A stretch of DNA of 64,000 nt from Biomphalaria glabrata. Lineage: Eukaryota; Mollusca; Gastropoda; Planorbidae. Both the position numbers and the translations under genes were made by a program. Location: positions 36,693,201 through 36,757,200 of the forward strand of contig NC_074717.1 of NCBI RefSeq assembly GCF_947242115.1. The letters run 5' to 3'. The notes under the pieces were generated by a model. The model did no database searches. It was not told the DNA's origin and saw nothing but the letters and a program-made list of their open reading frames with translations. This document shows positions 54,782 through 64,000 of this stretch, piece after piece. Each line of letters starts with the position of its first letter. Positions within the stretch are counted from its first letter, which is position 1.

Positions 54782-57646
54782 CTCTTCATGGCCCAACCAT
54801 GCCTGACACCACCAAAAGTCATGGAAAGATAACTCTTTTATTTATGCAAGTCATGCTAGAGTTACCCCACGTAACTTTTCAAAATGAGTCAACTAATGAA
54901 TGGATTGGAAAAGCTATGGATTATACTCCCTATAGTGTCTATAGTTATATACATGAAGTTTTCAAATCTTTAATAAATTATGCTACAATTTTAAAATAGA
55001 TCATCTACTCATGATCTAGATCTAGACTAATCTATAATCTAGATATAGAAAATAGATCTAGATTCTAGATCAGTGATTCCCAAAGTGGTCTAAACAGACC
55101 AGAGGTCTTTAATGACTTCCAAGGGGTCTACGGAAGTGAAAAATAAAGTGGGGGTCTATGACCTGTAAATTGGGGTCTACAATAGTGGCTCTCATTTAAG
55201 CATGTCGAGACTTTAAATTTCATTTTCTATTAACGATTTGTGCCTTAGTTAATCCTTTAAATTTTAACCTTGTTAGTTGAATGATTTTTTTTTTGTATTT
55301 TAAAATTTTAACATCTTATTTTAATTAGCTTAATTTTTGACTACATGAAAGTAATATTGTTGGTTATTAGAAATTTGGCTTCATTTCGTTCTTGTCAACA
55401 AGCAATTGCATTTGGGCTTTTTATGCAACAAAGTTTAAAGTTATGTCGCTATGAAACCATAAAATCTGGAACATCATTTGAGACAATGCCAGCATGATAA
55501 AATAGACTCAGATTTGAAATACTTTTGAAAACTTTAAGTTCAGAACAGAGCCACATCACAAAAAATGTTTGATTAAACATCACAAAAGAGAAAACTGCAC
55601 ACCATAGGCAAAAAATTGACTTTGCCAACCATTGAAGAGGTTTTAAAATCTGTTTTTACACATTCCTATATCTGAAATCATGATAAAAATTTCTTTAAAA
55701 AACAATACAGTTTAAAGGTGTAATGATAGGACACTGAAAGGTTCTTATGTAATTACTTGCAAATGACATACTTCTTTAAAAAAAAAAAAAGCTGGATTAG
55801 TTAATCTTACCTTATGACAGTGTTATTATTATCATATTTTCCTTTTGTTATGAATCAAGAAATCATAAAAAGCTATTTTTGTATCATCACACTGAAGTAT
55901 GATAGTTGTCGAAAGGCTTATGTATGCCTTGAACAGTGTGACAATATTTTGTCTGAAATCTTGGGTTCTAAAGATCCAATTTTAAAATCAAATAATAAAA
56001 TTAGCAGCAATCGGACATAGTCTATTGTTTAGCAGATTTGTTTCATAAATTTAATGTGGTTAATTTGCTGCTATAAAGTGATAACCTAAATTTTGTCAAA
56101 ATGAAGTCATAATCTCAGGGTTTCTTGTGAGGACTAAATGAATGTAGTATGTATGCATTGGACAGGATGAATTTCCTTTTTTGCAAATTTAAATTAGTCA
56201 AACATCATATAATCGAGAAAATACAACGTTAAACCAAAATTGAAGCTCAATATGGGCATTTTATTAATAAATTTTCCTTCCAATATGCGTTTTTTTTTTG
56301 TTTAGTCAATTCATGGAATGCATATTAAATGTTATTTTGCTTCATTTTCATTTGAATTTCATCAATGACTATGTATGGCCTAAAAAAAAAAAAGTTTATG
56401 TTAACGTTAATGAATTTACACTAAAGAATTCAGGGGGTCTACTGAAAACTGGAAAACATGGCAAAGGGTCTACGAGACAAAAAAGTTTGGGAACCACTGT
56501 TCTAGATCAACATCAGAATCACAGAGATGCTGAAAACAGTCTGTACCCTACACAGTCAGAATGGCTTTCTAACCGATGCGAAAAAAAAAAAAAAAAAAAA
56601 AGACTCAGGACAGCACTTATAAAGCTTAACAACTACAGAAAAAAAAATGTTATTCAATGGATACCAGCACATTATATAGAACTTATTAATGGTGAACTAG
56701 AAGGAAATGAAAAGGCTGACAAACTCGCCAAGAGTCTGAGAACAAAATCACAATTAAACATTCATTACATTGCACTCTATCCAGAAGAAATGAAGAAACT
56801 AATAGTAAATAAAATAAATGAGAAATGGACAAGCTCTCATCCTAATCACAAGAAAGATGATGCCTATTATAAGCTATCCCGTCAAGATCAACGTCTAATG
56901 GCTGCCTGGTCGTGCGGTTTGCTCGCTGGACTGTCGTTCGGATTTATCGACGTTCGAGGGTTCAAACCCTGCCCGCTCCCATCCCCCGGCGTCCTGCGGG
57001 AGGTTTGGACTAGGAAGTAAACTATCTTCAACTCTGAAGGAACATCCGAATTATGTAAAACATTTTACAATCTTTCGACTCAGGACCAGACACAACAGAA
57101 TGAGACAACATCAACATATGTAACGGAAGCTCAAAATTGGAACCAGTGAAATCTGCCAGTGTGGAGTGTCCCCAGAGAATGCTGACCATATACTCCACTC
57201 CAGGACTGATCTCTTTACCAAGAGTTCAAGAGGCCCGTACAAGACACTGGCCCCAAAACACTCCAATAAAAAAGATAACTAGATCTAGAAGTCTATATTA
57301 AATTAAAAATAATAATTAATATTATTGTAGATCTATAATATAGACTCTAGATTAATGTAATAAAAAAATTTAATTATAATATCAATCATAATCATCATCA
57401 ATCATGCCAATCATCATCATCATCATTTCATGGTCAGGACTGGAGTCAGAGAGCTCCCTGATTTGGAAACCACTGCGCAGTTCATCTCATATATTATTTA
57501 TTGGTCTAGTCATCTGAACACTCCAGCATAAAAATGAGAACGAAGAAGAAGCTCTAGGTTAGTTACGACTATGAAACACATTTTAAAAAATGCATAAATT
57601 GTTTGTAAATAGAAAAGAAACTAACGTCTTTCATGGAGGCTGCCAT
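52439..57646 (-). CDS. PFDN4: Prefoldin subunit 4, four exons
   Basis: Exons, all minus: 57646-57626, 54254-54153, 53676-53606, 52643-52439; 399 bp joined, 132 residues (human PFDN4 is 134). Prefoldin is a cytosolic hexamer that captures unfolded actin and tubulin and passes them to the CCT chaperonin; PFDN4 is a beta-type subunit. The N-terminal helix (exon 2: VTYEDQQNINRFARTNSRL) and C-terminal helix (exon 4: EVLVEMTLEEAQAALEKAKI) form the coiled coil, joined by the beta hairpin DVVPYQIGEVL. The C-terminus LYAKFGTNINLDLDDES matches the conserved YAKFGSNINLEADES end. Introns 1 and 2 are GT-AG in phase 0. Intron 3 is an AT-AC, U12-type intron in phase 2. Intron 1 holds a hAT element and a LINE end. 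NFS1 is divergent 463 bp upstream. Confidence 0.95.
52644..53605 (-). other. PFDN4: U12-type AT-AC intron of PFDN4
   Basis: On the minus strand the intron starts ATATCCTTTTT, identical to the U12 5' splice consensus ATATCCTTT, and ends CCCTAC. A branch-site-like GTACTTGAC (consensus TTCCTTRAC) places its branch A 11 bases before the exon. The exons join as GTTCC+ATATCAA, restoring V-P-Y-Q exactly as in other prefoldin 4 proteins. No GT-AG alternative keeps the frame here. Confidence 0.88.
54733..54778. repeat. (TA)n microsatellite
   Basis: About 22 TA dinucleotides in PFDN4 intron 1. Confidence 0.95.
55071..56499 (+). mobile_element. hAT element in PFDN4 intron 1
   Basis: Left end CAGTGATTCCCAAAGTGG; right end, reverse-complemented, CAGTGGTTCCCAAACTT. 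A perfect 8-bp duplication TTCTAGAT lies at 55063-55070 and 56500-56507. GGGGTCTAC words repeat near both ends. 55500-55640 contains a weak match to the N-terminal region of ZBED/SCAND3-type hAT transposases (ITKEKTAHHRQKIDFAN); otherwise non-coding. Confidence 0.85.
56597..57552 (+). mobile_element. LINE 3' end with RNase H, in PFDN4 intron 1
   Basis: 56650-56890 encodes part of an RNase H domain (VIQWIPAHYIELINGELEGN, EKADKLAKSL) and a downstream helix ending YKLSRQDQ. A SINE (56898-57070) splits it. After the SINE the frame resumes with a zinc-finger-like CQCGVSPENADHILHS and ends RPVQDTGPKT-like just before 57265, then a 3' untranslated region ending GAGAACGAAGAAGAAG. Frame changes are present; dead copy. 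This is the unexpanded relative of the LINE end that carries the satellite at 44866-47115. It is antisense to PFDN4. Confidence 0.8.
56898..57070 (+). mobile_element. SINE family 2 inside the LINE end
   Basis: ATGGCTGCCTGGTCGTGCGG head, TCGACGTTCGAGGG, TTCAAACCCTGCCCGCTCCC and tail GGTTTGGACTAGGAAGTAAA, then GAAGGAACATCCGAATTATG. Confidence 0.85.
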
Positions 57647-58109
57647 TTTAGTGTGGTAGTCAGTAAACAGCTCAAATAAGGGTTATCGTTTACTTTCTAC
57701 TCAAAAATATTATTTTTTAAAAGTTCAACTCTCTTAGACCTAGAGAGAAACGCATATAGATCTAAATAGATCTAGATATTATAGATCTATATTAGACTAT
57801 AGATCTATAATATTAACAATAATATATATTATTGAAATTTTTTTAATTTTTCTCTTACTTTTGTGGTGGCTTATAATCTTTAATAAATTAATCATCAAAA
57901 ATTTAAAGTGCATTGTTTTGTATACATTTTGATCTCGATCTACTTCGATATATTTTTTTAAAGATTTTCAAAATGTAATATTATCGTTTAGTAAGAACTA
58001 TCTATAATATTATGTAAAGATATTTTGTTTTTGGTATTTTGGCTTGTCTCCCTCTTTGAAGATCTAGACTCTAGACTTAGTCTGTTTTGAGACCGATTAG
58101 TGACAGAAA
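57647..58109. promoter_or_regulatory. Bidirectional PFDN4-NFS1 promoter region
   Basis: The 463 bp between two divergent start codons must contain both transcription starts. It is very AT-rich (TAGATCTA-type words at 57760-57815) with no CpG-rich core or obvious TATA box at the expected positions. No other gene fits here. Confidence 0.65.
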
Positions 58110-58879
58110 ATGCTTTGCCAATTTCCGAGAATTTCTAGACAGCTTATAAAAGATGTTGCCCGATCATTTTCAAGAAACTCACAGACAGCATCCTCGTGTA
58201 CAATGCATAATCATAACGAAAGCAGCAGTAGTAACAACAGACTCACTGTCCAGACACAAAGTTCACAAACTCACACTGGTCAGTGACTGTGCCTATTTTT
58301 TTTAAAAATAGATCTAGATCAGTTCTAGTCTAGTCCTAGATTAGATTTAGAAAATAATTAAAATTTTAATTTAGATTCTAAATCCAGATCTAGGTCTAGA
58401 TAAAAATTTAATAAATCTAATCATAGATCTTAGTCTTAGATTAGTTAGATTTAACTATTTAACTCTAAACTATCTTAACTAGATCAGTAGATCTAATAAC
58501 AAAAGTAAAAGTCTTAAAAAGTGTCCAAAGTACCAAGTCTAATGTACATGTCTGATAGATTAAATAGATTATAATAGATATAATATTACTAATAGTGTAA
58601 TACTACTAATAGTAGATATAGAATAGAACAATTGGTCTACTATTTTAAGAAATAAATTAATATATATATATATATAATAAATTATATTCAAATTATTGAT
58701 ATAATATAATAATATTGTTATTATTATGTCAGATTCTGTAAAAGTATTTAGATTCTAGATCTATTTATTGCCAAACCTAACCTTTTCTATTGTTTACAGT
58801 TTCAGCGACACAATCAAAGGAAATGCCCCCAAAGGATATGCGACCACTTTACTTGGATACCCAGGCCACAACTCCATTG
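58110..58879 (+). CDS. NFS1: Cysteine desulfurase NFS1, first two coding exons (partial)
   Basis: Exon 1 is 58110-58278 (56 codons plus one base, donor GTCAGT) and exon 2 is 58800-58879 (acceptor TTGTTTACAG, donor GTTAGA). Residues 1-35 or so are rich in R, S and Q without acidic residues early on, as in a mitochondrial presequence. Exon 2 ends with the conserved start of the aminotransferase-V fold: RPLYLDTQATTPL, which continues in all known NFS1 proteins as DPRVLDAMLPY, expected in exon 3 outside the window. NFS1 is the PLP enzyme of the mitochondrial matrix that takes sulfur from cysteine for Fe-S cluster and tRNA thiolation, with ISD11 and ISCU. The rest (about 370 residues) lies beyond the LTR element filling the intron. 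Confidence 0.9.
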
Positions 58880-59115
58880 GTTAGATTTCTTTAATATAAT
58901 GCAATTTTTACGTGGTTAATATTTTTTTTTACATATCTTTAAAAAAAAAAACTCCTCATGAAATAGATTTAACTGTACATTTGTATAGCAATTAGCTTAA
59001 TTTAATTGCTTAATTTTTAAAATATAGGCCTACTCATCAGTAGCCTATCATTTTTCAAGATGTAATTAAAAAATTGAACCCTTAATGCTTAATATTTAAT
59101 ATTGTTTATTCATAT
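58880..59115 (+). other. NFS1: NFS1 intron 2, left of the LTR element
   Basis: AT-rich intron sequence with no exon-like frame up to the LTR at 59116. Confidence 0.75.
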
Positions 59116-59616
59116 TGTTACGACCCTATTGGCGGCGCAAAAGGGTTAACTATAGGCTCAGCTGACACACCCGTGAATCACTCAGGTCAGCGGGGCCATG
59201 GACAAGGGACAGTACTACGATCACACGCAAATATGACCAATGTTATGGTCATGTGATCGAAAGCCTGCGGTACGAGTGGCACAGTGTGTAAGAAAGCGGC
59301 AGTTCAAGACGGGAGAGCGTTGAGACCAGGACTGTTAGTTGGCCATGAAGTCGGTCCTTGTCGAGTCCTCAAGTGTTATGTACGAGTCTAGGAAGAAATA
59401 GAGACAGTAGAGTTGTATACGGTGATGTACAGTTTAACATTCGTAGTAGCTTATTGTGTTGCCAATTGTGTCGTATTGGCTGTCTTCTACTTATTCACTC
59501 ATTATTAAAGTACCAGATTATTGTGGAGCTCTTGTTGGCAGGTTCTTGATGTGTTGATGTGTTGTGTTGTGTTTAGCAGTGTTTATAGAAGGCCGGAGTA
59601 GAAGAGGATCGTAACA
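59116..59616 (+). repeat. 5' LTR of the NFS1-intron element
   Basis: Begins TGTTACGACC and ends GATCGTAACA, with 8-base inverted ends (TGTTACGA/TCGTAACA). Length 501 bp. Confidence 0.92.
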
Positions 59617-59617
59617 C

Positions 59618-59635
59618 TGGTGTCAGAAGTGGGAT
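59618..59635 (+). promoter_or_regulatory. Primer-binding site of the NFS1-intron element
   Basis: TGGTGTCAGAAGTGGGAT, one base after the LTR, a primer-binding sequence widespread in animal Ty3/gypsy elements. Confidence 0.85.
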
Positions 59636-59665
59636 CGGATCGTATCGGATAGGAACGGATCCGCT

Positions 59666-60853
59666 ATGGCTACTATGAAAACGTTAGACCAACTCCGTGT
59701 GAAGGAACTGAAGGAAGAGCTCCGTGATCGAGGCCTGAAGACGAGCGGCAACAAAGAAACCTTACAAGCACGCCTTCGGGAAGAACTGGTGAAGGAAAAA
59801 GAAGATCCGGACACATATCTTTTTGAGGTCGAACCGGACTTGCTGGAACAGATCAATTACAAGATAGATGCCATGGACACCAAGATAGACACGATGGACT
59901 CGGGAATCAAAACGGAGTTATTGGCAATGAACCAACGCATACATGCTGTGGAGGAGAGAATCACCAACATTGACGAGCAGATGAATCAGAGGGTCAACGC
60001 AGTGGAGAAGGCCATCGACGAAATGAAGATACAAGTCCAACGCAAGCACACAACTGTACCAGAAGCAGATATGACGTCATTTGTACCTGAAGTCTCCGGG
60101 AAAATGAAGCCCCCCGTATTTGATGGTTCCGTGTCCTGGTCAGTATACAAGAAGCAATTTGACGCAGCAGCCAAAGTTAACAAATGGATCAGTGAGGAGG
60201 AGAAAGCAACAGCCCTTGTGTTATCCCTAAGAGGAAAAGCCTCCGAATTGCTACAGTCTCTACCGAACCAGCAAGACTTCGCCGCCCTAGTCCAGGCTAT
60301 GGAACTCCGATACGGGGATGAACATCTGCAAGAAGTATATCGTGTGCAACTAAAGACCAGACAACAGCGCCCCGATGAAACACTACAGGAGCTAGAGACA
60401 GACATCGAACGCCTCACACATCTAGCCTACCCAACCGCCGCACAAGATTTTCTGGAAGTCATTATTACAGACGCTTTCATTGATGCCCTTCGAGACCCCG
60501 AGTTAAAGAAAGCCACCATAGTTAGTGGTAAACGTAAGGCCAGTGAAGCCCTCGTATATGCTCTCTCATATGAAGCCGCCAAAGACGCACCAGGGAGCAC
60601 TCATCAAGGCCGAAGGTTAGAAGTCAAAGAGGAAGAATTTACACAACTTGTGAGAAGGGTGACAGAGGCACTAGATGAACGACGAACAAACCAAGTACCA
60701 GAAAGTCAACCTAGGGTTCCTGTACGATGCTGGAATTGTGGTGAACTCGGTCATATACAAAGAAGCTGCACTAGAAGATTTGCACAAACTGGAACCCATT
60801 ACAGATCAGAAAGGTATGCACGACCAAATTCTCGGGGCTACCAGGGAAACTAG
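59666..60853 (+). CDS. gag of the NFS1-intron Ty3/gypsy element
   Basis: 395 residues. Residues 5-40 form a SAP-like helix-extended-helix (LRVKELKEELRDRGLKTSGN), a motif that binds DNA in host proteins. About 65-135 is a heptad-rich coiled coil. About 140-290 is a Ty3-type capsid (MKPPVFDGSVSWSVYKKQF, then helices). A CCHC knuckle (CWNCGELGHIQRSC) lies near 354-367 and binds RNA. Pol follows in the -1 frame, as in families that use -1 frameshifting. Confidence 0.9.
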   Translation: MATMKTLDQLRVKELKEELRDRGLKTSGNKETLQARLREELVKEKEDPDTYLFEVEPDLLEQINYKIDAMDTKIDTMDSGIKTELLAMNQRIHAVEERITNIDEQMNQRVNAVEKAIDEMKIQVQRKHTTVPEADMTSFVPEVSGKMKPPVFDGSVSWSVYKKQFDAAAKVNKWISEEEKATALVLSLRGKASELLQSLPNQQDFAALVQAMELRYGDEHLQEVYRVQLKTRQQRPDETLQELETDIERLTHLAYPTAAQDFLEVIITDAFIDALRDPELKKATIVSGKRKASEALVYALSYEAAKDAPGSTHQGRRLEVKEEEFTQLVRRVTEALDERRTNQVPESQPRVPVRCWNCGELGHIQRSCTRRFAQTGTHYRSERYARPNSRGYQGN

Positions 60854-63800
60854 CACGCGCCGGCTTCAAGGGGCGGAACCCGGCGACACAGAGAATGAGA
60901 GCCCCTGCAACCATCATCCCGGTCGCCGTGCTAGGGCAAAGTAAGAGTCTAAAGGTCATCGGGAAAATTGGATGTCAAAACTATCACTTCCTCCTTGATA
61001 CTGGTGCCTCACGATCAGTCATCCGGACGGATAAAGTGGACAATAGCAAGAAAACGCCAGTTAGGGCCTACTCGTTGAAAACAGCCAGTGGAGAACTGAT
61101 GCCCATAAAAGGCCTGATCGACATAACAGTCGAGATCGGAAATCAGTCATTCAAACACGAATTCCTGATTGCTGACGTCACAGATGACTGCATAATAGGA
61201 CTCGACTTCATGCTGAAATATGGCTTTTCTTTGAATATCGGCGGAGGCACTTTACAATGTGGGGACCTCGAAGTACCCTTGCTTGGCGACGAAAATGAAG
61301 AAGATGGCCGAGCCAGAAGGGTTACGTTGGTGGAAAATACAACCTTGCCTGCTAAGTCGGAAATGATCATTTGGGGGAAGATTGAGGACGACTATCCCAC
61401 GACAAAAACCGCGCTGGTAGAAAGCTTGAACACCAACTATAACGGGATAGCAGTAGGAAAGACACTAGTCACGATTGGGAAAGACCAAAAGGTACCCGTA
61501 AGAATTATGAACCTCGGCACAGAGGAGAAACATTTACGGGAAGGAAGCCTCATCGCTGGTTGCCATGCTCTAGAGATGATAAGAAACTGCAGCAGTGAAA
61601 ATCCCGACGGAATACTCAAGCCCAGTGAACCCCAGGTTACTAAACTTCTGGCAGAAGCCAAAACGATCTTGTCAAAAGAACAGTACACCAAAGCAGAACG
61701 ATTCCTAAGAGAGTTCTCTGACATATTGCCATCTGATGAAATGGACGTTGGGCGAACAAACCTGATCCAGCATCGAATAGACACAGGAAACACTAGGCCC
61801 ATCCGACAGCAACCACGTCGCCTGCCGCTAGCAAAACATCAAGAAGCTATGGACATGATAGAACGAATGAGGCAGCAAGGGGTTGTTGAACCATCCAACA
61901 GTCCGTGGTGTTCACCCATAGTCTTGGTAAAGAAGAAAGATGGATCCACTCGATTTTGTGTCGACTATAGATTACTAAATGACGCCACACACAAGGACAG
62001 CTATCCGCTTCCTAGGATTGACGACACATTGGACACACTTGCTGGGTCACAGATCTTTTCCACCCTTGACCTAAAGAGCGGTTACTGGCAAGTGGGACTA
62101 CACCCCGAGGACAGAGATAAAACAGCCTTCTCTGCTGGTAATGGTCTCTGGCAATTCACCGTGATGCCTTTTGGCCTCTGTAACGCCCCAGCCACCTTTG
62201 AAAGACTAATGGAGCATGTGCTAAGAGGACTCAACTGGACCACGTGTCTTGTTTACTTAGATGACATTATCGTCATAGGCAGAACCTTCAAGGAACATAT
62301 TGCAAACCTGAAGGAAGTGTTTGAACGAATTAGAAACGCTGGAATGAAATTGAATCCAAAGAAGTGCTCCTTGTTCAGAAGGACTGTCAAGTACCTTGGG
62401 CACATCGTGTCAAAGGAGGGAGTCAGCACAGACCCGGATAAAGTTGAAGCCGTAAATGGATGGCCGATCCCCGCTAATATCCAGGAGTTAAGAAGCTTTC
62501 TTGGACTCTGCACGTATTACAGACGTTTTGTGCCTAATTTCTCTAGCCTCTGTAGTGCCCTTCATCAATTGACAGAACCGAAGCGGCCGTTTATTTGGAC
62601 AACGGAATGTCATGAGGCCTTTGAGAGACTTAAAAAGGCTCTTGTTTCATCGCCCATTCTGGCCTACCCGATACCAGCAGAGACGTTCGTACTTGACACT
62701 GATGCGAGCAATACCGGAATAGGTGCTGTCTTATCCCAAAAGGTAGATGGAACTGAGAGAGTCATAGCTTACTTTAGTCGGAGCTTGTCCAAAGCCGAGA
62801 GAAACTACTGTGTCACAAGACGTGAGCTACTGGCAGTTGTGGATGCCATACAACATTTTCAGAAATACTTATATGGGCAAAAATTTATCATTAGGACAGA
62901 CCACGCTGCTCTACAATGGCTGTTGTCATTTAAAAGTCCGGAAGGACAAGTCGCCAGGTGGATTGAACGTTTGCAAACCTATGACTTCGAGACACAACAC
63001 CGAAAAGGACAAACTCACCAGAATGCTGACGCGCTGTCTCGACGACCTTGCAGAATGGAATGTAAACACTGCAGCAAGGTTGAAGAAAAGGAAGTTATCG
63101 TTGATTGTCGACATCTTGGGGTACAAGCTTCCGGGTCATGGTCCGACGAAAGAATCCGAGAAGACCAGTTAAAAGATGAGGACCTGGCTCCCATTCTGCT
63201 TATGAAGGAAGACGGACAAAGACCAGAATGGCATCACCTTTCTGATAAAGGAGCTGCTACCAAGGCATATTGGGCACAATGGGACTCACTGACAATCGAC
63301 AATGGAGTTCTCAAGAGGGTCTGGGAAACGGCAGATGGGACATGCAATCGCTTACAGCTGTTGTTGCCTAAAGTGAGAGTTGCTGAGGTGCTGCAAGAAA
63401 TCCATAATAATTCCAGTGGTTCACATTTAGGTGTCAACAAGACCTTTGAAAAAGTACGCCAGCGGTTTTACTGGTTCGGCTACCGGGATGATGTAGAAGA
63501 ATGGTGCCGAAGATGCGACGCATGTTCAGCAGCAAAGGGCCCGCACAGGAGAACGAGGGGACGTATGCAGCAATACAACGTCGGTAACCCCTTTGAAAGA
63601 ATAGCGCTCGATGTAGCCGGACCATTTCCTGAATCCCAGAGAGGAAACAAGTACGTTCTAGTAGTGATAGACTATTTTACTAAGTGGCCTGAAGCGTATG
63701 CGATACCAAACCAAGAAGCCACCACCATAGCGGAAACACTTGTGGAGAATTGGATTAGCCGATTCGGTCCTCCCAGGGAGTTACACTCCGACCAAGGTCG

Positions 63801-64000
63801 AAACTTCGAATCCAAGATCTTTCAAGAGATGTGCCAGGTACTCGGCATCGAAAAGACACGCACAACCCCTCTTCACCCCCAGTCAGATGGAATGGTGGAA
63901 CGATTTAACCGAACATTGGAACAACATCTGTCGAAAGTCGTCGATGAACGTCAAGAGGACTGGGACACCTATATCCCAATGTTCCTTATGGCATATAGAG
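60854..64000 (+). CDS. pol of the NFS1-intron Ty3/gypsy element (runs off the window)
   Basis: In order: aspartic protease (LLDTGASRSV near 60990); reverse transcriptase (near 61800-62400; FCVDYRLLN, LDLKSGYWQVGL, VYLDDIIV); RNase H (near 62690-63040; DTDASNTGIGAVL, TDHAALQWLL, NADALSRR); integrase HHCC finger (near 63400-63540; SHLGVNKTFEKVRQRFYW, CRRCDAC) and catalytic core (ALDVAGPFP, HSDQGRNFES, HPQSDGMVERFNRTL). The frame stays open to the last base of the window. Confidence 0.92.

Larger units (their letters stand above)
59116..64000 (+). mobile_element. Ty3/gypsy LTR retrotransposon in NFS1 intron 2
   Basis: LTR, primer-binding site, gag, then pol in the usual Ty3/gypsy order (protease, reverse transcriptase, RNase H, integrase). 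It runs off the right window edge within integrase. It looks whole as far as it can be seen. It is in the sense direction relative to NFS1. Age cannot be judged because the 3' LTR is outside the window. Confidence 0.92.

Noticed and set aside
56298-57020. 240-codon plus-strand frame taken as a host RNase H protein
   Set aside because: It is a chance join of hAT sequence, a poly-A run, LINE RNase H and a SINE.

Overview
The window is eukaryotic, AT-rich, repeat-dense DNA with spliced host genes. The best guess is a pulmonate freshwater snail (Biomphalaria/Bulinus type). The evidence is two abundant tRNA-derived SINE families of a kind I associate with those genomes, many hAT transposons and LINEs, TAGATCTA-rich intergenic DNA, and metazoan PFDN4 and NFS1 exons. 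The species is inferred, not proven.

Host genes are few. At the right end prefoldin subunit 4 (PFDN4, minus strand, four exons, 52439-57646) lies head to head with the cysteine desulfurase NFS1 (plus strand, first two coding exons 58110-58879), separated by 463 bp. PFDN4 intron 3 has AT-AC ends and a U12-type 5' splice site and branch site. A LicD/fukutin-like type II membrane protein is encoded by one exon at 20359-21300 (minus). Three further stretches (13127-13265 plus; 29699-29780 and 27705-27739 minus) look like isolated coding exons of unrecognised genes.

1-10 kb: a minisatellite split by a hAT transposon (945-9784, 8-bp target duplication), itself invaded by a young Ty3/gypsy element (1701-8059) in which integrase precedes reverse transcriptase (Gmr1-type order). 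10-26 kb: a U6 snRNA pseudogene apparently fused to a LINE tail, hAT remnants, SINEs, minisatellites, LINE ends, the LicD-like gene and a solo LTR. 26-34 kb: largely single-copy-looking DNA with a CR1/L2-like LINE whose unoccupied paralogous site lies 3 kb away. 35-38.5 kb: an apparently intact Kolobok-like transposon (TTAA duplications, matching terminal repeats, a two-exon transposase). 40.7-48.3 kb: a five-level nest: old LTR element, its LTR split by a hAT element, that hAT carrying a LINE 3' end, and within the LINE end a 50-copy 45-bp satellite made from the last codons of the LINE reading frame. 48-52 kb: tandem duplications and dispersed repeats. 52-64 kb: PFDN4 and NFS1, with a hAT element, a LINE end and a SINE in PFDN4 intron 1, and a Ty3/gypsy element of ordinary gene order, open to the window edge, in NFS1 intron 2 in the sense direction.

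The two housekeeping genes share a promoter region and serve cytosolic chaperoning and mitochondrial Fe-S assembly. Almost everything else is transposon biology. The most notable items are the LINE-derived satellite, the intact spliced Kolobok-like element with three NRF-1-like palindromes upstream of its transposase, and the U12-type intron.
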